NCBI GenBank assembly: GCA_015350385.1
Contig: WNKI01000002.1
Coordinates: 1 to 64,000, forward strand
DNA from: Aculops lycopersici
Lineage: Eukaryota; Arthropoda; Arachnida; Trombidiformes; Eriophyidae
Length of the DNA stretch: 64,000 bases
Direction of reading: 5' to 3'
The notes beneath the pieces were generated by a model. It saw nothing but the letters and a program-made list of their open reading frames with translations. It was not told the DNA's origin and did not search any database. Position 1 is the stretch's first letter. Each line of letters begins with the position of its first letter. Positions 1 through 9,206 of this stretch are shown here, in pieces. The position numbers and the translations under genes are program-made.

Positions 1-127
1 CGATAAGGTTCCCGGATACTTGGGCTTTTAATTGTGAAATCATTGCCTGAGCGATCTAAATTTAGGCGATAATGGCTATATCGTCACAAGAGTAAACAAA
101 GATTATATTCTAGGATAAAGGTAGAGA

Positions 128-487
128 ATGAAAGAGGACATTGAACGCAAGACCTCGTTCGGGGGCACGCAACGGAGGCACGATTGGTTCCGAGTTCCTG
201 GTTTAGCTACTTTCGAGGTGGCAGATCTGGACAAAGGTATGCTTAACTCTTCGAAGACAAACGATTGCGAGTTCGTCCGGCCAGTTGACTCGTTTAGCTC
301 GATTGGTTATTGTAAATTAGAGAACGTTGATGACGCGAACAATTTCAACAAGCCGCCAACTGAGCATCCGACTTTTGAACGGGACGCAACTAAAAAGTAT
401 CTACACGAAGAAGACTCCTGCTTTCTGTATACCTGTTCAAATGAATTGACCAACAGTAGCAAAAATTCACATGCGACTGCAGGTTAG
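128..487 (+). CDS. Small ORF of unknown function (119 codons)
   Basis: The frame runs from ATG to TAG with an in-frame TAG two codons upstream, so if it is real the start is fixed. The 119-residue product is polar, with no membrane segment and no domain I recognise; cysteines and acidic residues are scattered. It ends 52 bp from the stop of the convergent exosome gene. That suits the tight packing here but is not proof of coding. It could instead be a terminal exon of a gene beginning outside the window, or a chance frame. Confidence 0.3.
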   Translation: MKEDIERKTSFGGTQRRHDWFRVPGLATFEVADLDKGMLNSSKTNDCEFVRPVDSFSSIGYCKLENVDDANNFNKPPTEHPTFERDATKKYLHEEDSCFLYTCSNELTNSSKNSHATAG

Positions 488-539
488 CTATATTCAGATC
501 TTATCTATAAATTAGGCAAAATTTTTGGGATTGGCTGTA

Positions 540-3500
540 CTAGTGTCGATCAAATTTCCTCAACTCATTCGCGACAGCAACAACAGTCGCCGGCTCGGAG
601 GAGTTGATCCAAACACGTCCGTTCATTCCTAATGCAATCTCGTACCTATACGCTTGTCCGAGTCTCTCAAGGAGATCACACATTGGCGAGAGCAATACAC
701 GCACCGTGTCTATTGATAGGCCTATCAGGGTCCCACCTTTGTCTCCAATTTGACCAAGTCCATCTCGTTTACCATTGCTATTCACACAGACCAACTCGGT
801 TTCCACGTGTTTGCTTGCAGACAAAACCTTGGCATAAACTAAATCGCCAACGTTCAAGTTTGGTTTGTTGCGCTTGTTTGCACCCTCGAACGCTAGAAGA
901 GATAGAGTGGCCAAGTCGGCCGAGTTTATGTCAACTCTAGCGTGCAGGCTGCCCTTGTTTCTAACAATTCCAATCACACACTCTCCACGAGCCGCCATAT
1001 AGCGTCGCTGGTGCGAGTCTACCCAGAATAAGTTATTGTTGCGCATTTTCAATATTCCGCTGGTTGTTGCTACAACCTGATTGTTATTCCTCATGAGTCC
1101 AGGCCCGAGCATTGTTGTTTCTTTGGATATGTACTTTTCCAAGATGTCGCCAGGTACAACAATTACAGGTTTTGCCTTCGATCCGACGTTGCTCAGATCT
1201 AGTCTTATCTTCTTCTTCGTTTCCGTCCAAGCCTTTTCATAGACTCCATGCTCGGGATCCGGGTGAACCACAGTCATGCTCTCGTCAACTTGTTCAGTTG
1301 ACATGTCCACTTCTTGCTCATCACCCTTGACTGCTTCGATAGCCGCAGTCTCTAGTTCATTGAGATCATCTAGAGGTGGATGTACCACCTTCACCTGTAT
1401 CCTATCTGAAAATCTGACATCATCACGAGTCGCTACTGATACGTGAACCTTCAACCTATCGAACTGCTGGACTCTGATATTCTTGATATGGTTAAACTGG
1501 CTCCTATCAACAACATCGTAACGCCAATCTTCAGTCGGTTGAAGGAAGTAGGTATACTCGAATGCGATGCGGGGTATCAGAATTTGGATTGCATTTTGAC
1601 GGACAAAGTAGATGTATGCCTCCTCTACTAGTTTCTTTTGGGACTTGATGTATAAAACAGTGTGCAATCTGGCCGAGGCTCGGCTTGCAAATTGTGCCAT
1701 ACGGTGACGATAGTTGATGTTATCGCACATAGCCTGAATATTATTCTTATTCTTGAGGTTTGGATCCATAGGAACAGATCCTATTGCACTACCGAGGAGT
1801 CTATGGACTAGAAGGTCTGCATAGCGACGGATGGGTGATGTGAAATGGGTATAAAGATCCGCTGCTAGACCAAAGTGGGTAAAACTTACCACTTCCTGCT
1901 CAAAGCATCCACTACAAAAATAAGCGGCGGGTGTCATACATCTGGTTGCTATCATTCTCAACATAAGGTTGAAAAAATAATTGTCGGATAGTTTGGCCTT
2001 GTCCAAGCTGTCAGAAAGTCTCTTTCCATCGTCGGCTCTTATCTCGAAGCCCTTCACTTTGGCTGACTGAATGAGATCATCGAAGTTTTCCTTGGATGGT
2101 TTAGGGTGCCTACGCAAAACAGCTAGCTCTGGGTAACATTGTAATAGTTTGCCTGCCACGGCGATGTTTGCTAGCAACATGAATTCCTCGACCATAGAGT
2201 TAGTCTCGAGCATCTTCTTATGTTGAATCTCCAGACTAGAATCTCTATCGTATGTCTCAGATTCAGTTTCCACAAATCTGATCTCGTCGGCTCGGGCTAG
2301 AACTAAAGCTCCACGGTCGATCCTCTTCTGTTTCAGCTTCTTCGCCAAAGAGTTGAGACCTCTTAGACTTTTGTTTAATGTTTCATTCTTCGACTTGTCG
2401 TCTATCATATCTTGAGCCATTTCGTAGGTGAGTGATGCTTTTGAATTGATTATGGATCTAGTAAACATCACATCCGTGACCTCAGCATTTGATTTGCGAA
2501 TTTTCCATATTGCACTGAAAGCCAGGCGATCATGATGCTGAATCAGTGAGCAAAGATTTGAACTTAAAAGAGCAGGTATCATGTCTATTCTTCTGTCTTG
2601 CAAATATACTGTTGTTCCTCTGTTTGCTGCTTCTTGATCAAGAGCTGTACCCGACTTGACATAATAGGATACATCGGCAATATGAACACCAACCTCGCAA
2701 AACTCACCATCAATATCACGATAATGTAAGGCGTCGTCAATGTCGGTACAACCGGGCGGGTCAACACTGCATACATCTATACTTCTTAGATCTGCTCTCT
2801 TGCTGAACTCCTCGGATGGTATGGTCCAGTTGTCGCCTTCGGGAGGTAGACAATTCAAGACTGCGTCTGTAAACTTAAGATGAGGAACTTGATGCTCTAA
2901 TAATAAGACATGATTTTCGGTCTCCTTATCGCCAATACTACCAAGACTCTTGACATAGTGACCTTGTGGGTACCTCGACGCTCGTGGCCAGGAATCAATT
3001 GCAACAAGTAGCCTTTGGTCTTTCAACTTCTCATATTGCCGGGTTTCAATTCGAATAATAGGTATTCTTCTATCACTTGGTACGAATAAGCAAAATGATC
3101 TAGAAAGCGTAGATTTACCCAATAGATTCTGATGACGCCTCAGAACGCCGGTATATTCTCGCCATATCCTCTTTGTTATGGCAACTATCTTACCTGTCGG
3201 CTTTAAGTTGGCTGACTTATCAAGAGATTGTAACTTCTCAGTTGCGTTGGCGGTAGCTTTGTCATCTAAAGAATCGATATCCTCGGTTGCTTCAGGTAGA
3301 AGGACTAGGTCGGACTTGATTTTCCACTCACTCTTGGGCAACAATTCGATGACAACTTCATCTTCATGGATAGCACGATTAATACTCTCGCGGCCCTGGA
3401 TGAGAATGTGAACATCTTCTCCGCCTATGTTGACAGCAACTATGCCTTGCAAGGCATTTTCGCGACTAGCCTGAAACTGGCCGGCCAATAGTTGTCCTTT

Positions 3501-3698
3501 GTCAAGGATGGGTTTAAACTCTTCGGGTGTCAAATGTCTTGGGTACTGGAATTTGGATTCCTCGGTTGCAGGTGCTTGTTGCGCACCGGTATCGGAAGAT
3601 TGTTGTGAATTCTTAGACGGGTCATCAATGGAGTAATCTCTCACCTTGATCACTGAGCCTCGTTTAGTTTTCTTATAGGCAATTTTAAAATTAAACAT
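540..3698 (-). CDS. DIS3 (RRP44)-EXOSC3 (RRP40) fusion protein, RNA exosome
   Basis: One uninterrupted 1,052-residue frame encodes two exosome subunits. Residues 1-30 resemble the extreme N-terminus of DIS3 (KKTKRGSVIKV), but the PIN domain that should follow is absent. Next come cold-shock-like regions (about 50-290, with ASREN and ELLPKSEW) and the RNB 3'-5' exonuclease domain (about 300-640). The RNB domain keeps DPPGCTDIDDAL near residue 320, whose aspartates bind the catalytic metal, and the conserved segments TRCM and HFTSPIRRYAD. An S1-like segment ends near 785. After an acidic linker of about 55 residues, residues 842-1052 match EXOSC3: GPGL, FWVDSHQRRY, FEGANKRNKPN, VGDLVYA, and the GMNGRVWI motif of its KH domain near residue 1022. 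The ATG at 3698 is the only plausible start. DIS3 degrades RNA at the exit of the exosome barrel and EXOSC3 sits in the RNA-binding cap. Family assignment of both halves is firm; fusion at the protein level is inferred from the continuous frame. Confidence 0.93.
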   Translation of the reverse strand: MFNFKIAYKKTKRGSVIKVRDYSIDDPSKNSQQSSDTGAQQAPATEESKFQYPRHLTPEEFKPILDKGQLLAGQFQASRENALQGIVAVNIGGEDVHILIQGRESINRAIHEDEVVIELLPKSEWKIKSDLVLLPEATEDIDSLDDKATANATEKLQSLDKSANLKPTGKIVAITKRIWREYTGVLRRHQNLLGKSTLSRSFCLFVPSDRRIPIIRIETRQYEKLKDQRLLVAIDSWPRASRYPQGHYVKSLGSIGDKETENHVLLLEHQVPHLKFTDAVLNCLPPEGDNWTIPSEEFSKRADLRSIDVCSVDPPGCTDIDDALHYRDIDGEFCEVGVHIADVSYYVKSGTALDQEAANRGTTVYLQDRRIDMIPALLSSNLCSLIQHHDRLAFSAIWKIRKSNAEVTDVMFTRSIINSKASLTYEMAQDMIDDKSKNETLNKSLRGLNSLAKKLKQKRIDRGALVLARADEIRFVETESETYDRDSSLEIQHKKMLETNSMVEEFMLLANIAVAGKLLQCYPELAVLRRHPKPSKENFDDLIQSAKVKGFEIRADDGKRLSDSLDKAKLSDNYFFNLMLRMIATRCMTPAAYFCSGCFEQEVVSFTHFGLAADLYTHFTSPIRRYADLLVHRLLGSAIGSVPMDPNLKNKNNIQAMCDNINYRHRMAQFASRASARLHTVLYIKSQKKLVEEAYIYFVRQNAIQILIPRIAFEYTYFLQPTEDWRYDVVDRSQFNHIKNIRVQQFDRLKVHVSVATRDDVRFSDRIQVKVVHPPLDDLNELETAAIEAVKGDEQEVDMSTEQVDESMTVVHPDPEHGVYEKAWTETKKKIRLDLSNVGSKAKPVIVVPGDILEKYISKETTMLGPGLMRNNNQVVATTSGILKMRNNNLFWVDSHQRRYMAARGECVIGIVRNKGSLHARVDINSADLATLSLLAFEGANKRNKPNLNVGDLVYAKVLSASKHVETELVCVNSNGKRDGLGQIGDKGGTLIGLSIDTVRVLLSPMCDLLERLGQAYRYEIALGMNGRVWINSSEPATVVAVANELRKFDRH

Positions 3699-4440
3699 TT
3701 TGCCTGGTGTCTTGAAGATCGATTAGTTCTAGCAGTTTAAACAATCATAATTAGATGCAACAAAGTTGGAAATTCTTCCATGTGGTCAACTAACAGAGTA
3801 TGTAAACAAACGCCATGCTGCAAAAGTTTTCCTCTCGTTAGCAGCTGGAACTTCAAAATCTCTCATGCAATTTTTCCCAGATGCACGCAGCATTCTCACT
3901 CCTGCCGCAGGATTCCTAGAACGGTGATTGGGTTAATCTGCACTGAAGGGACATGATGGGCAGGTTGCGACTGTGGTGATGCTGTGCAAACATGCAGAAG
4001 ATTTAGCCTGTATGAGCAAGCACAAGAGGAAAAGTGGACGAGCGCCATTCTGCCTGCAGAATGCAATGCACCGACGGTACATTGTGGTGTTTGCTGCAAC
4101 GGCGCCATTTCAAATGTGTTGCACGCGGCAAAGAGCGCGCAAAATTGCTTGGCGCTCATTTTCGTTCGAGCACAACAACGCACTTAGATTCGCTTCTGAT
4201 TCTTACAAGTCGACTAGCGAATTGAACCTAGGCTCTTACCCCAAGATCTAATGGATCAAGTCAAAGTTACGCAGGCAGTCGATATTATAACATATAATTT
4301 ATAGATACAGTTATTACAGTGATCATCACTCATCTGTCACAAATGATTATAAATGCAACAAGTTTTATTATAGAACAGAAACAAATTAATTCAAGGATCT
4401 GCATCCAGGACATTGATAGCCCATTCCGAGATTGAACAAA
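3699..4440. promoter_or_regulatory. Shared upstream region of two divergent genes
   Basis: This 742-bp segment separates the start codons of the exosome fusion gene (minus strand) and the Thr-Pro-rich gene (plus strand), so it should hold both promoters. Short overlapping frames between about 3896 and 4251 lack any recognisable protein signature and look like chance. No TATA box is convincing. Confidence 0.4.
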
Positions 4441-5481
4441 ATGCAGCCTAAAGTAGCAACCAAGTCGTTGGGCAAGAACCTCACTTCGCCCCAACTAGCA
4501 CATCAATTCAAAAATACCCCAAGCGTCACCGCCTCTAAAATTTCCCGATCACCAACAACGCCACCAAATGTTCCAACCAAAGAGAGAGGTTCATTCTTCA
4601 GTAGAAAGTACCGAGAACTTGTCAACTGCCAACTTACTCCCATGACACCCAAGATAGATAAGTCACGATGTACGACTCAACGGGGTAGGAGAACTCGTAC
4701 TGGGGAACAGAGAAAGACATCACCCAATAACGCAGGACGGAGCAAGAGGCCACAACAAAGCTATTGTCTAGACTCCGAGTACACAACCCCTAGAACAACT
4801 AGAACTTCCTTAACTCCAGCCTCCATCAGGAATGGCAGAGTTGTATTCGATCGCAATCCACAGCTGATCTATGGACCCTTAGGCTTGGACAACGAATCGT
4901 CGAGTGAGTCGACGGATATGTTGATAAGAACAAAGATCCACCGGATGTCGCAGGAGAGAAGAAGAGCCACCACTCCCTTGGCGATTGAGGGGCCAGACGA
5001 TGAGGTTGAGCTGATCGAAATTGATGTGACACCATGTGATGTTCAATCAACATATGATGAGCAACAGTCAAACCAAAAGTTAATGGAAGAAGCAGTGCAA
5101 GCACAATCACCGGAAACAAGGACAACCACCATAGTGGCGCAACAGCAACAACAAAACAATATAAACAAGACTCCGAATGGAAGCGCAAAACCTTCAAGTC
5201 AAACTCCACCATTGACGCCCGTACAAAAACCAAAGACGACAGCTGCAAAAACACCAAGCCCAGATAAGGGGACCGAGCGCAAGTGTCTCAGTCCGAAGCA
5301 AACTCATCAAGAGGTGGATGTCAACACAGGCACCTCTAGGCTAGATCAAACACCGAAGCAACAAGCCACGTTTCGTCCATTTGTTCCAGGCAGTTGTAAC
5401 ATTAATGATATTTTGAAATATTATGGTGCGAGATCAAGACACAATGCTAGCTCGAAGAGCAATGTGAAGGCAGGAAACTGA
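4441..5481 (+). CDS. Unknown Thr/Ser-Pro-rich low-complexity protein
   Basis: The frame opens further upstream only with a TTG; the first ATG at 4441 gives 346 residues. The protein is basic and largely disordered. It has many TP and SP dipeptides (TPMTPK, SPTTPP, TPPLTPVQK, KTPSPDK) that would suit proline-directed kinases such as CDKs. There is a short Gln run near residue 235 and a more ordered-looking C-terminus with the motif NINDILKYYGARSR. A poly(A) signal AATAAA lies at 5652-5657. The gene is convergent with TIMM22. I do not recognise the family; a nuclear or cell-cycle phosphoprotein is possible but is only inference from composition. Confidence 0.7.
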   Translation: MQPKVATKSLGKNLTSPQLAHQFKNTPSVTASKISRSPTTPPNVPTKERGSFFSRKYRELVNCQLTPMTPKIDKSRCTTQRGRRTRTGEQRKTSPNNAGRSKRPQQSYCLDSEYTTPRTTRTSLTPASIRNGRVVFDRNPQLIYGPLGLDNESSSESTDMLIRTKIHRMSQERRRATTPLAIEGPDDEVELIEIDVTPCDVQSTYDEQQSNQKLMEEAVQAQSPETRTTTIVAQQQQQNNINKTPNGSAKPSSQTPPLTPVQKPKTTAAKTPSPDKGTERKCLSPKQTHQEVDVNTGTSRLDQTPKQQATFRPFVPGSCNINDILKYYGARSRHNASSKSNVKAGN

Positions 5482-5651
5482 ATCAAAACACTCCCATGTC
5501 ACTACTGTCATCAATATCATGTTCTGTATTATTAATCACTCTCCAGCACTCAAAAAGGACTGTGAGATTAACAAAAACAATGAGACAAACTATAACTATC
5601 CCTACATTTATAACAATGACCAAAGAATTCAGTCCTAGTTTGTATTTCATA

Positions 5652-5657
5652 AATAAA
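5652..5657 (+). terminator. Poly(A) signal AATAAA of the Thr-Pro-rich gene
   Basis: A consensus AATAAA lies about 170 bp past the stop codon at 5481, before the convergent TIMM22 stop at 5731. Confidence 0.5.
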
Positions 5658-5730
5658 AAGTGAAATATTTATAACCTAATGCGGATTTATCACATTAGCT
5701 CGTGCATCGACTAATTATTTTCATCATCAT

Positions 5731-6303
5731 CTATCTATGACCCAAGTAATATTCTATGATGGTGGAGAATATCGCAAAGCCAACTGCGCCATAGATGCCA
5801 CCTTTAACTCCAGCTCTAAGACCGATCATTCCACCAGTGATTCCCCCGGCTAGTGTTCCATTTTTCCAATCTGTTTTTGCTCTATAACTTTCTATTGTAC
5901 ACTCTGTGATTGAGAACATAGCACCAAGGATTGCGAAATTTTTTGCCTGGCTTAAGGTTCGTGTCTTCATGTCTAACAATACTGATTTGACTGTTTGTTT
6001 CTGGAAATCTGTAGCAGTTGTGAGGTCGGGCCCAAGACTGGCGCTAAATAGACCGATCGCTGCTCCCAACCCAAAGCCGGCTACGCAACTCATGGTCGCT
6101 TTAAAAGCACAACTTTCAAACAAGTTTTGGACCATGAGTTCTTGTGGATTCCTCAAAAGTCCTGCTCCGAATTGATTCGGTACAATCATGTTGCTCATAG
6201 CTTTTGATCTAGTATCTGGATTGATAAATCTATCCATCAAGAAGCTGAACTTGATATCGTGCTCGCCACCGTCTTGAGCTTCTTGCGAGTTGTCGGACTG
6301 CAT
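5731..6303 (-). CDS. Tim22: TIMM22, mitochondrial inner-membrane carrier translocase channel
   Basis: This 190-residue protein belongs to the Tim17/Tim22/Tim23 family. TIMM22 forms the channel of the TIM22 complex, which inserts multi-spanning carrier proteins into the inner mitochondrial membrane. The family-diagnostic blocks are present in order: FESCAFKATMSCVAGFGLG (near residue 63), a matrix-side loop, AKNFAILGAMFSITECTIES, then SDWKN-type TDWKNGTLAG and GGMIGLRAGVKGG. Four hydrophobic segments and the two conserved cysteines near residues 65 and 135 that can form the intramolecular disulfide are seen. Length matches the family. It lies head to head with the capping-enzyme gene across 356 bp. 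Confidence 0.95.
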   Translation of the reverse strand: MQSDNSQEAQDGGEHDIKFSFLMDRFINPDTRSKAMSNMIVPNQFGAGLLRNPQELMVQNLFESCAFKATMSCVAGFGLGAAIGLFSASLGPDLTTATDFQKQTVKSVLLDMKTRTLSQAKNFAILGAMFSITECTIESYRAKTDWKNGTLAGGITGGMIGLRAGVKGGIYGAVGFAIFSTIIEYYLGHR

Positions 6304-6659
6304 TTCTAACCCTAGATAAGGTTTTTCCCTTTTTTAAGATTGAGGTTACATTAGTATGGTGAATCTACTAATCGTAGAATTTAGGTTCAAAGTCATAGGA
6401 GACATTGCGATCATGGAATTTAATGTAACTTGAATACACATGTGCCCACATGGGATTGTTTACAAGTGTAAACGTGCGTAGGTCCTCAGCCACTGAAGTT
6501 TAGCGTACAAGTCAAAGACACACAACGAAGTTGAATGAAAAATAACACACAAAAATCATTGCAGTTCATTTTAGCGATACAAATGTCGCCGCAGGCGATT
6601 ATTCAATCAATCATAATAACCTAATAATACTAATCTAGTAATTTAAATTTATATTAGAA
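6304..6659. promoter_or_regulatory. Probable bidirectional promoter, TIMM22 / capping enzyme
   Basis: Only 356 bp, AT-rich, separate the two divergent start codons. Both genes are housekeeping genes in other animals, so a shared promoter is likely. No specific motif is strong enough to name. Confidence 0.4.
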
Positions 6660-8318
6660 ATGCATAACGGTGCACCAGATAGGTGGCCTGAGTGCCCACC
6701 ACACGGGGAACTGATCGATGGCACTTTCATCCCCTTGAAAACTCCACTTGGTGAAAATGTCGAAGTGCCGAGTGGGTTTGAGTTTACACCGGAGAAGTTC
6801 TTATCTCTTATGAGCAACAAGAAGATCACAATCGGACTAATTATTAATCTATGCAACACGGAAAGATACTATGACAGTTTGGATTTCGAAGAGCAAGGTA
6901 TAGAGTATAAGCATATCACTTGTCGTGGAGTCTCAGGAGCGCCAACCTCAGCAGAACAATCAGAGTTTATCAGGACTTGCCGGACATTCCTAACAAAATA
7001 CCCGAACAAAGTTATAGCTGTTCATTGTACTCATGGTTGCAATCGAACCGGTTTCATGATTTGCTCCTTCCTATGCTCAGAAAGAGACTGGGCTGTCGAT
7101 GCTGCAGTCTCGCATTTTTCTTCTAAAAGACCGCCAGGTATATACAAGCAAGACTACCTCAACGAACTTTTCAATATCTTTGGGGATTGCGATGACCCTG
7201 TTCCAGAGGCACCAACAAGACCCCAATGGGATTCTAGATCCTCTCCACAGCCGAATACTGCGACCATCAAGACAGAATTTTATGAGGGCATAACAGATGT
7301 GATATTAGTACGAGATGAAGCTTTAAAACAGCGTATCTACAGTAGATGCTGTTATCTATGCAACTATAGAGTAGACGGTCAAATAAAATTCCCCGGAGCT
7401 CAGCCTGTATCGATGGACCTAAAGAATATTCAACTATTAAAAACTCAAGCATACAGAGTAAGCTGGAAGGCGGATGGATCCAGATATATGATGTATGTGG
7501 AGGATAGGGATAATGTATTCTTTCTAACAAGAAGTTTACAGTTATGGCGTGTTCAAGGTAGATTGGAGTTTCCAAAGAATCTAGATAGAGAGAAGATTTC
7601 AAGTTATTTCCAAGACACTTTATTTGATGGAGAGATGGTCACAGATACAGAGCAGAATGGTAACAAAGTACCTAGGTATCTCATATACGATGTGATAAGT
7701 GTCGATGGAAACATCGTCGCTCATGAAAATTTCGACAAACGTTTTGGTCATATTGCAAATATAATCAACGGAAGACGGAAAGCCAAACACTACAACCTCA
7801 TACCACAAGAGGGTGAACCTTTCAAGGTCTACCCGAAAGGATTTTTTCCAATTGAAAAGTCGCAAAAAACGTGGCACATGAACGTTTCGCATGAGAAAGA
7901 TGGACTCATCTATCAGCCTGTCGAAGAGCCATATACAGGTGGCACCTGTGCAAAGATCATGAAGTGGAAACCACCTCACCTGAACTCAATTGATTTCAAG
8001 ATGCAAATTAGGGAAGAGAGACAGAATGGATGTTTGCCCGAGGTTGTGGCGTCCTTGCATGTTAGCAATAAGGCTGAACCAATGGTCAAATTCAAGTTGG
8101 GAAGAGATCAACAATCTTACAGTCAATATAACAACAAGATAGTTGAAATGTCACTCGTTAATCAAAAATGGACAGTCTTGAGAGAGAGAACTGACAAACT
8201 GACGGCAAATTCTTACGAGACGGCAGTCGCTACTTTCAACTCGATCCGACACCCTGTTACTGAGGACTATTTATTCAGATTTATAGCGACCGAAGGCTTC
8301 GGAGTAGCGAGGAGATGA
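6660..8318 (+). CDS. RNGTT: mRNA-capping enzyme (bifunctional triphosphatase-guanylyltransferase)
   Basis: The 552-residue protein has the metazoan two-domain layout. The N-terminal cysteine-phosphatase-type RNA triphosphatase (about 1-200) carries the active-site loop HCTHGCNRTG near residue 122. It removes the gamma phosphate of nascent transcripts. The C-terminal guanylyltransferase carries the nucleotidyl-lysine motif KADG (Lys about 270) and later nucleotidyltransferase motifs such as LFDGEMV, EKDGLIYQP and KWKPP. It transfers GMP to the transcript end in the nucleus and is normally recruited by the Ser5-phosphorylated polymerase II tail. Length is close to human RNGTT (597). The gene is intronless here. 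A related stand-alone triphosphatase-like gene lies 2.3 kb downstream with WDR82 between. Confidence 0.97.
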   Translation: MHNGAPDRWPECPPHGELIDGTFIPLKTPLGENVEVPSGFEFTPEKFLSLMSNKKITIGLIINLCNTERYYDSLDFEEQGIEYKHITCRGVSGAPTSAEQSEFIRTCRTFLTKYPNKVIAVHCTHGCNRTGFMICSFLCSERDWAVDAAVSHFSSKRPPGIYKQDYLNELFNIFGDCDDPVPEAPTRPQWDSRSSPQPNTATIKTEFYEGITDVILVRDEALKQRIYSRCCYLCNYRVDGQIKFPGAQPVSMDLKNIQLLKTQAYRVSWKADGSRYMMYVEDRDNVFFLTRSLQLWRVQGRLEFPKNLDREKISSYFQDTLFDGEMVTDTEQNGNKVPRYLIYDVISVDGNIVAHENFDKRFGHIANIINGRRKAKHYNLIPQEGEPFKVYPKGFFPIEKSQKTWHMNVSHEKDGLIYQPVEEPYTGGTCAKIMKWKPPHLNSIDFKMQIREERQNGCLPEVVASLHVSNKAEPMVKFKLGRDQQSYSQYNNKIVEMSLVNQKWTVLRERTDKLTANSYETAVATFNSIRHPVTEDYLFRFIATEGFGVARR

Positions 8319-9206
8319 TCGCCAGCATTATGCACACAACATGACGAAGCTTAACTTTAGTCTATTGCTCTATATCACAAGCTGAAACACGTATTATAAA
8401 ATAATGAATCAATTAAAACCAATCTTTCGGAATCAATTATCTAATCACCCGACAATCAACGGCGTCCTAGAGGATGTCTCAACAAAGAAAACAGGTTTTT
8501 TCACATCAGCGCAATCTAATGTAATGGATACTCCCTAGAGAGGAGGATTAGTATGTCGGCGAATAAGTGGTATCTATGAATTTGAGAAGAATGATAGCAA
8601 CAGGAGCATAGATCTTCTACTTTTTGCTGGCATCTGGATTGGTTCACTTATTTTCCAATCAAGAAAATAAGTGAGATATACCGGAAGTTCAATCTCATAA
8701 CAAAAGATCCGATCTAAGAGATTAGTGACTTAAAGGCTAGCGTAACTTGAGGGTTCTAACTGATTACGTGAAGATCAAACTTTCGGTTTGGATAAGATGA
8801 TTGAATAAATTAATAAAAATTGGAGTTACTTTAGAAGGTTGAGTTCATGTACTTAGGTAATCGGTCTCTGCAATTACATTTCTACTGTATGAGAACTGGC
8901 CGAAAATTGCGCTTGCATTTTTCGTGTGACTACACAATTGTGTTAACTCTTCACAAGCGCCGGAATGCTGCGAGAAGAATAGTAAACAGAGTCGTGCTTG
9001 CGAAATTGCAGTCTTCTCTCTTGATACTAGATTCATTTCTTCTCTCTTCTTTGATCAATCCAATCATCACCTCAAACTTGACAGCATCTAGAAATTGTTA
9101 GTATTAGATAGATAGAGCTTAATGGATTGTAAATGTTGAAATTGGACGAAATAGTGTACGAGATTTTGTAAAATTAAAATAATAACTGCATCAAAAAAGA
9201 TAACCA
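8319..9206. other. Intergenic segment, capping enzyme to WDR82
   Basis: These 888 AT-rich bases contain no convincing gene; a weak 84-codon frame at 8847-9101 has no recognisable similarity. The one clear structure is the hairpin at 8643-8675. Confidence 0.5.
8643..8675. repeat. Short perfect inverted repeat (hairpin)
   Basis: TCACTTATTTTC at 8644-8655 is exactly reversed and complemented at 8663-8674, with a 7-nt loop. A T-G wobble pair extends the stem by one. Confidence 0.8.

Noticed and set aside
3896..4251. Cluster of short overlapping frames upstream of the exosome gene
   Set aside because: No homology; both strands are open over the same bases, as expected by chance.
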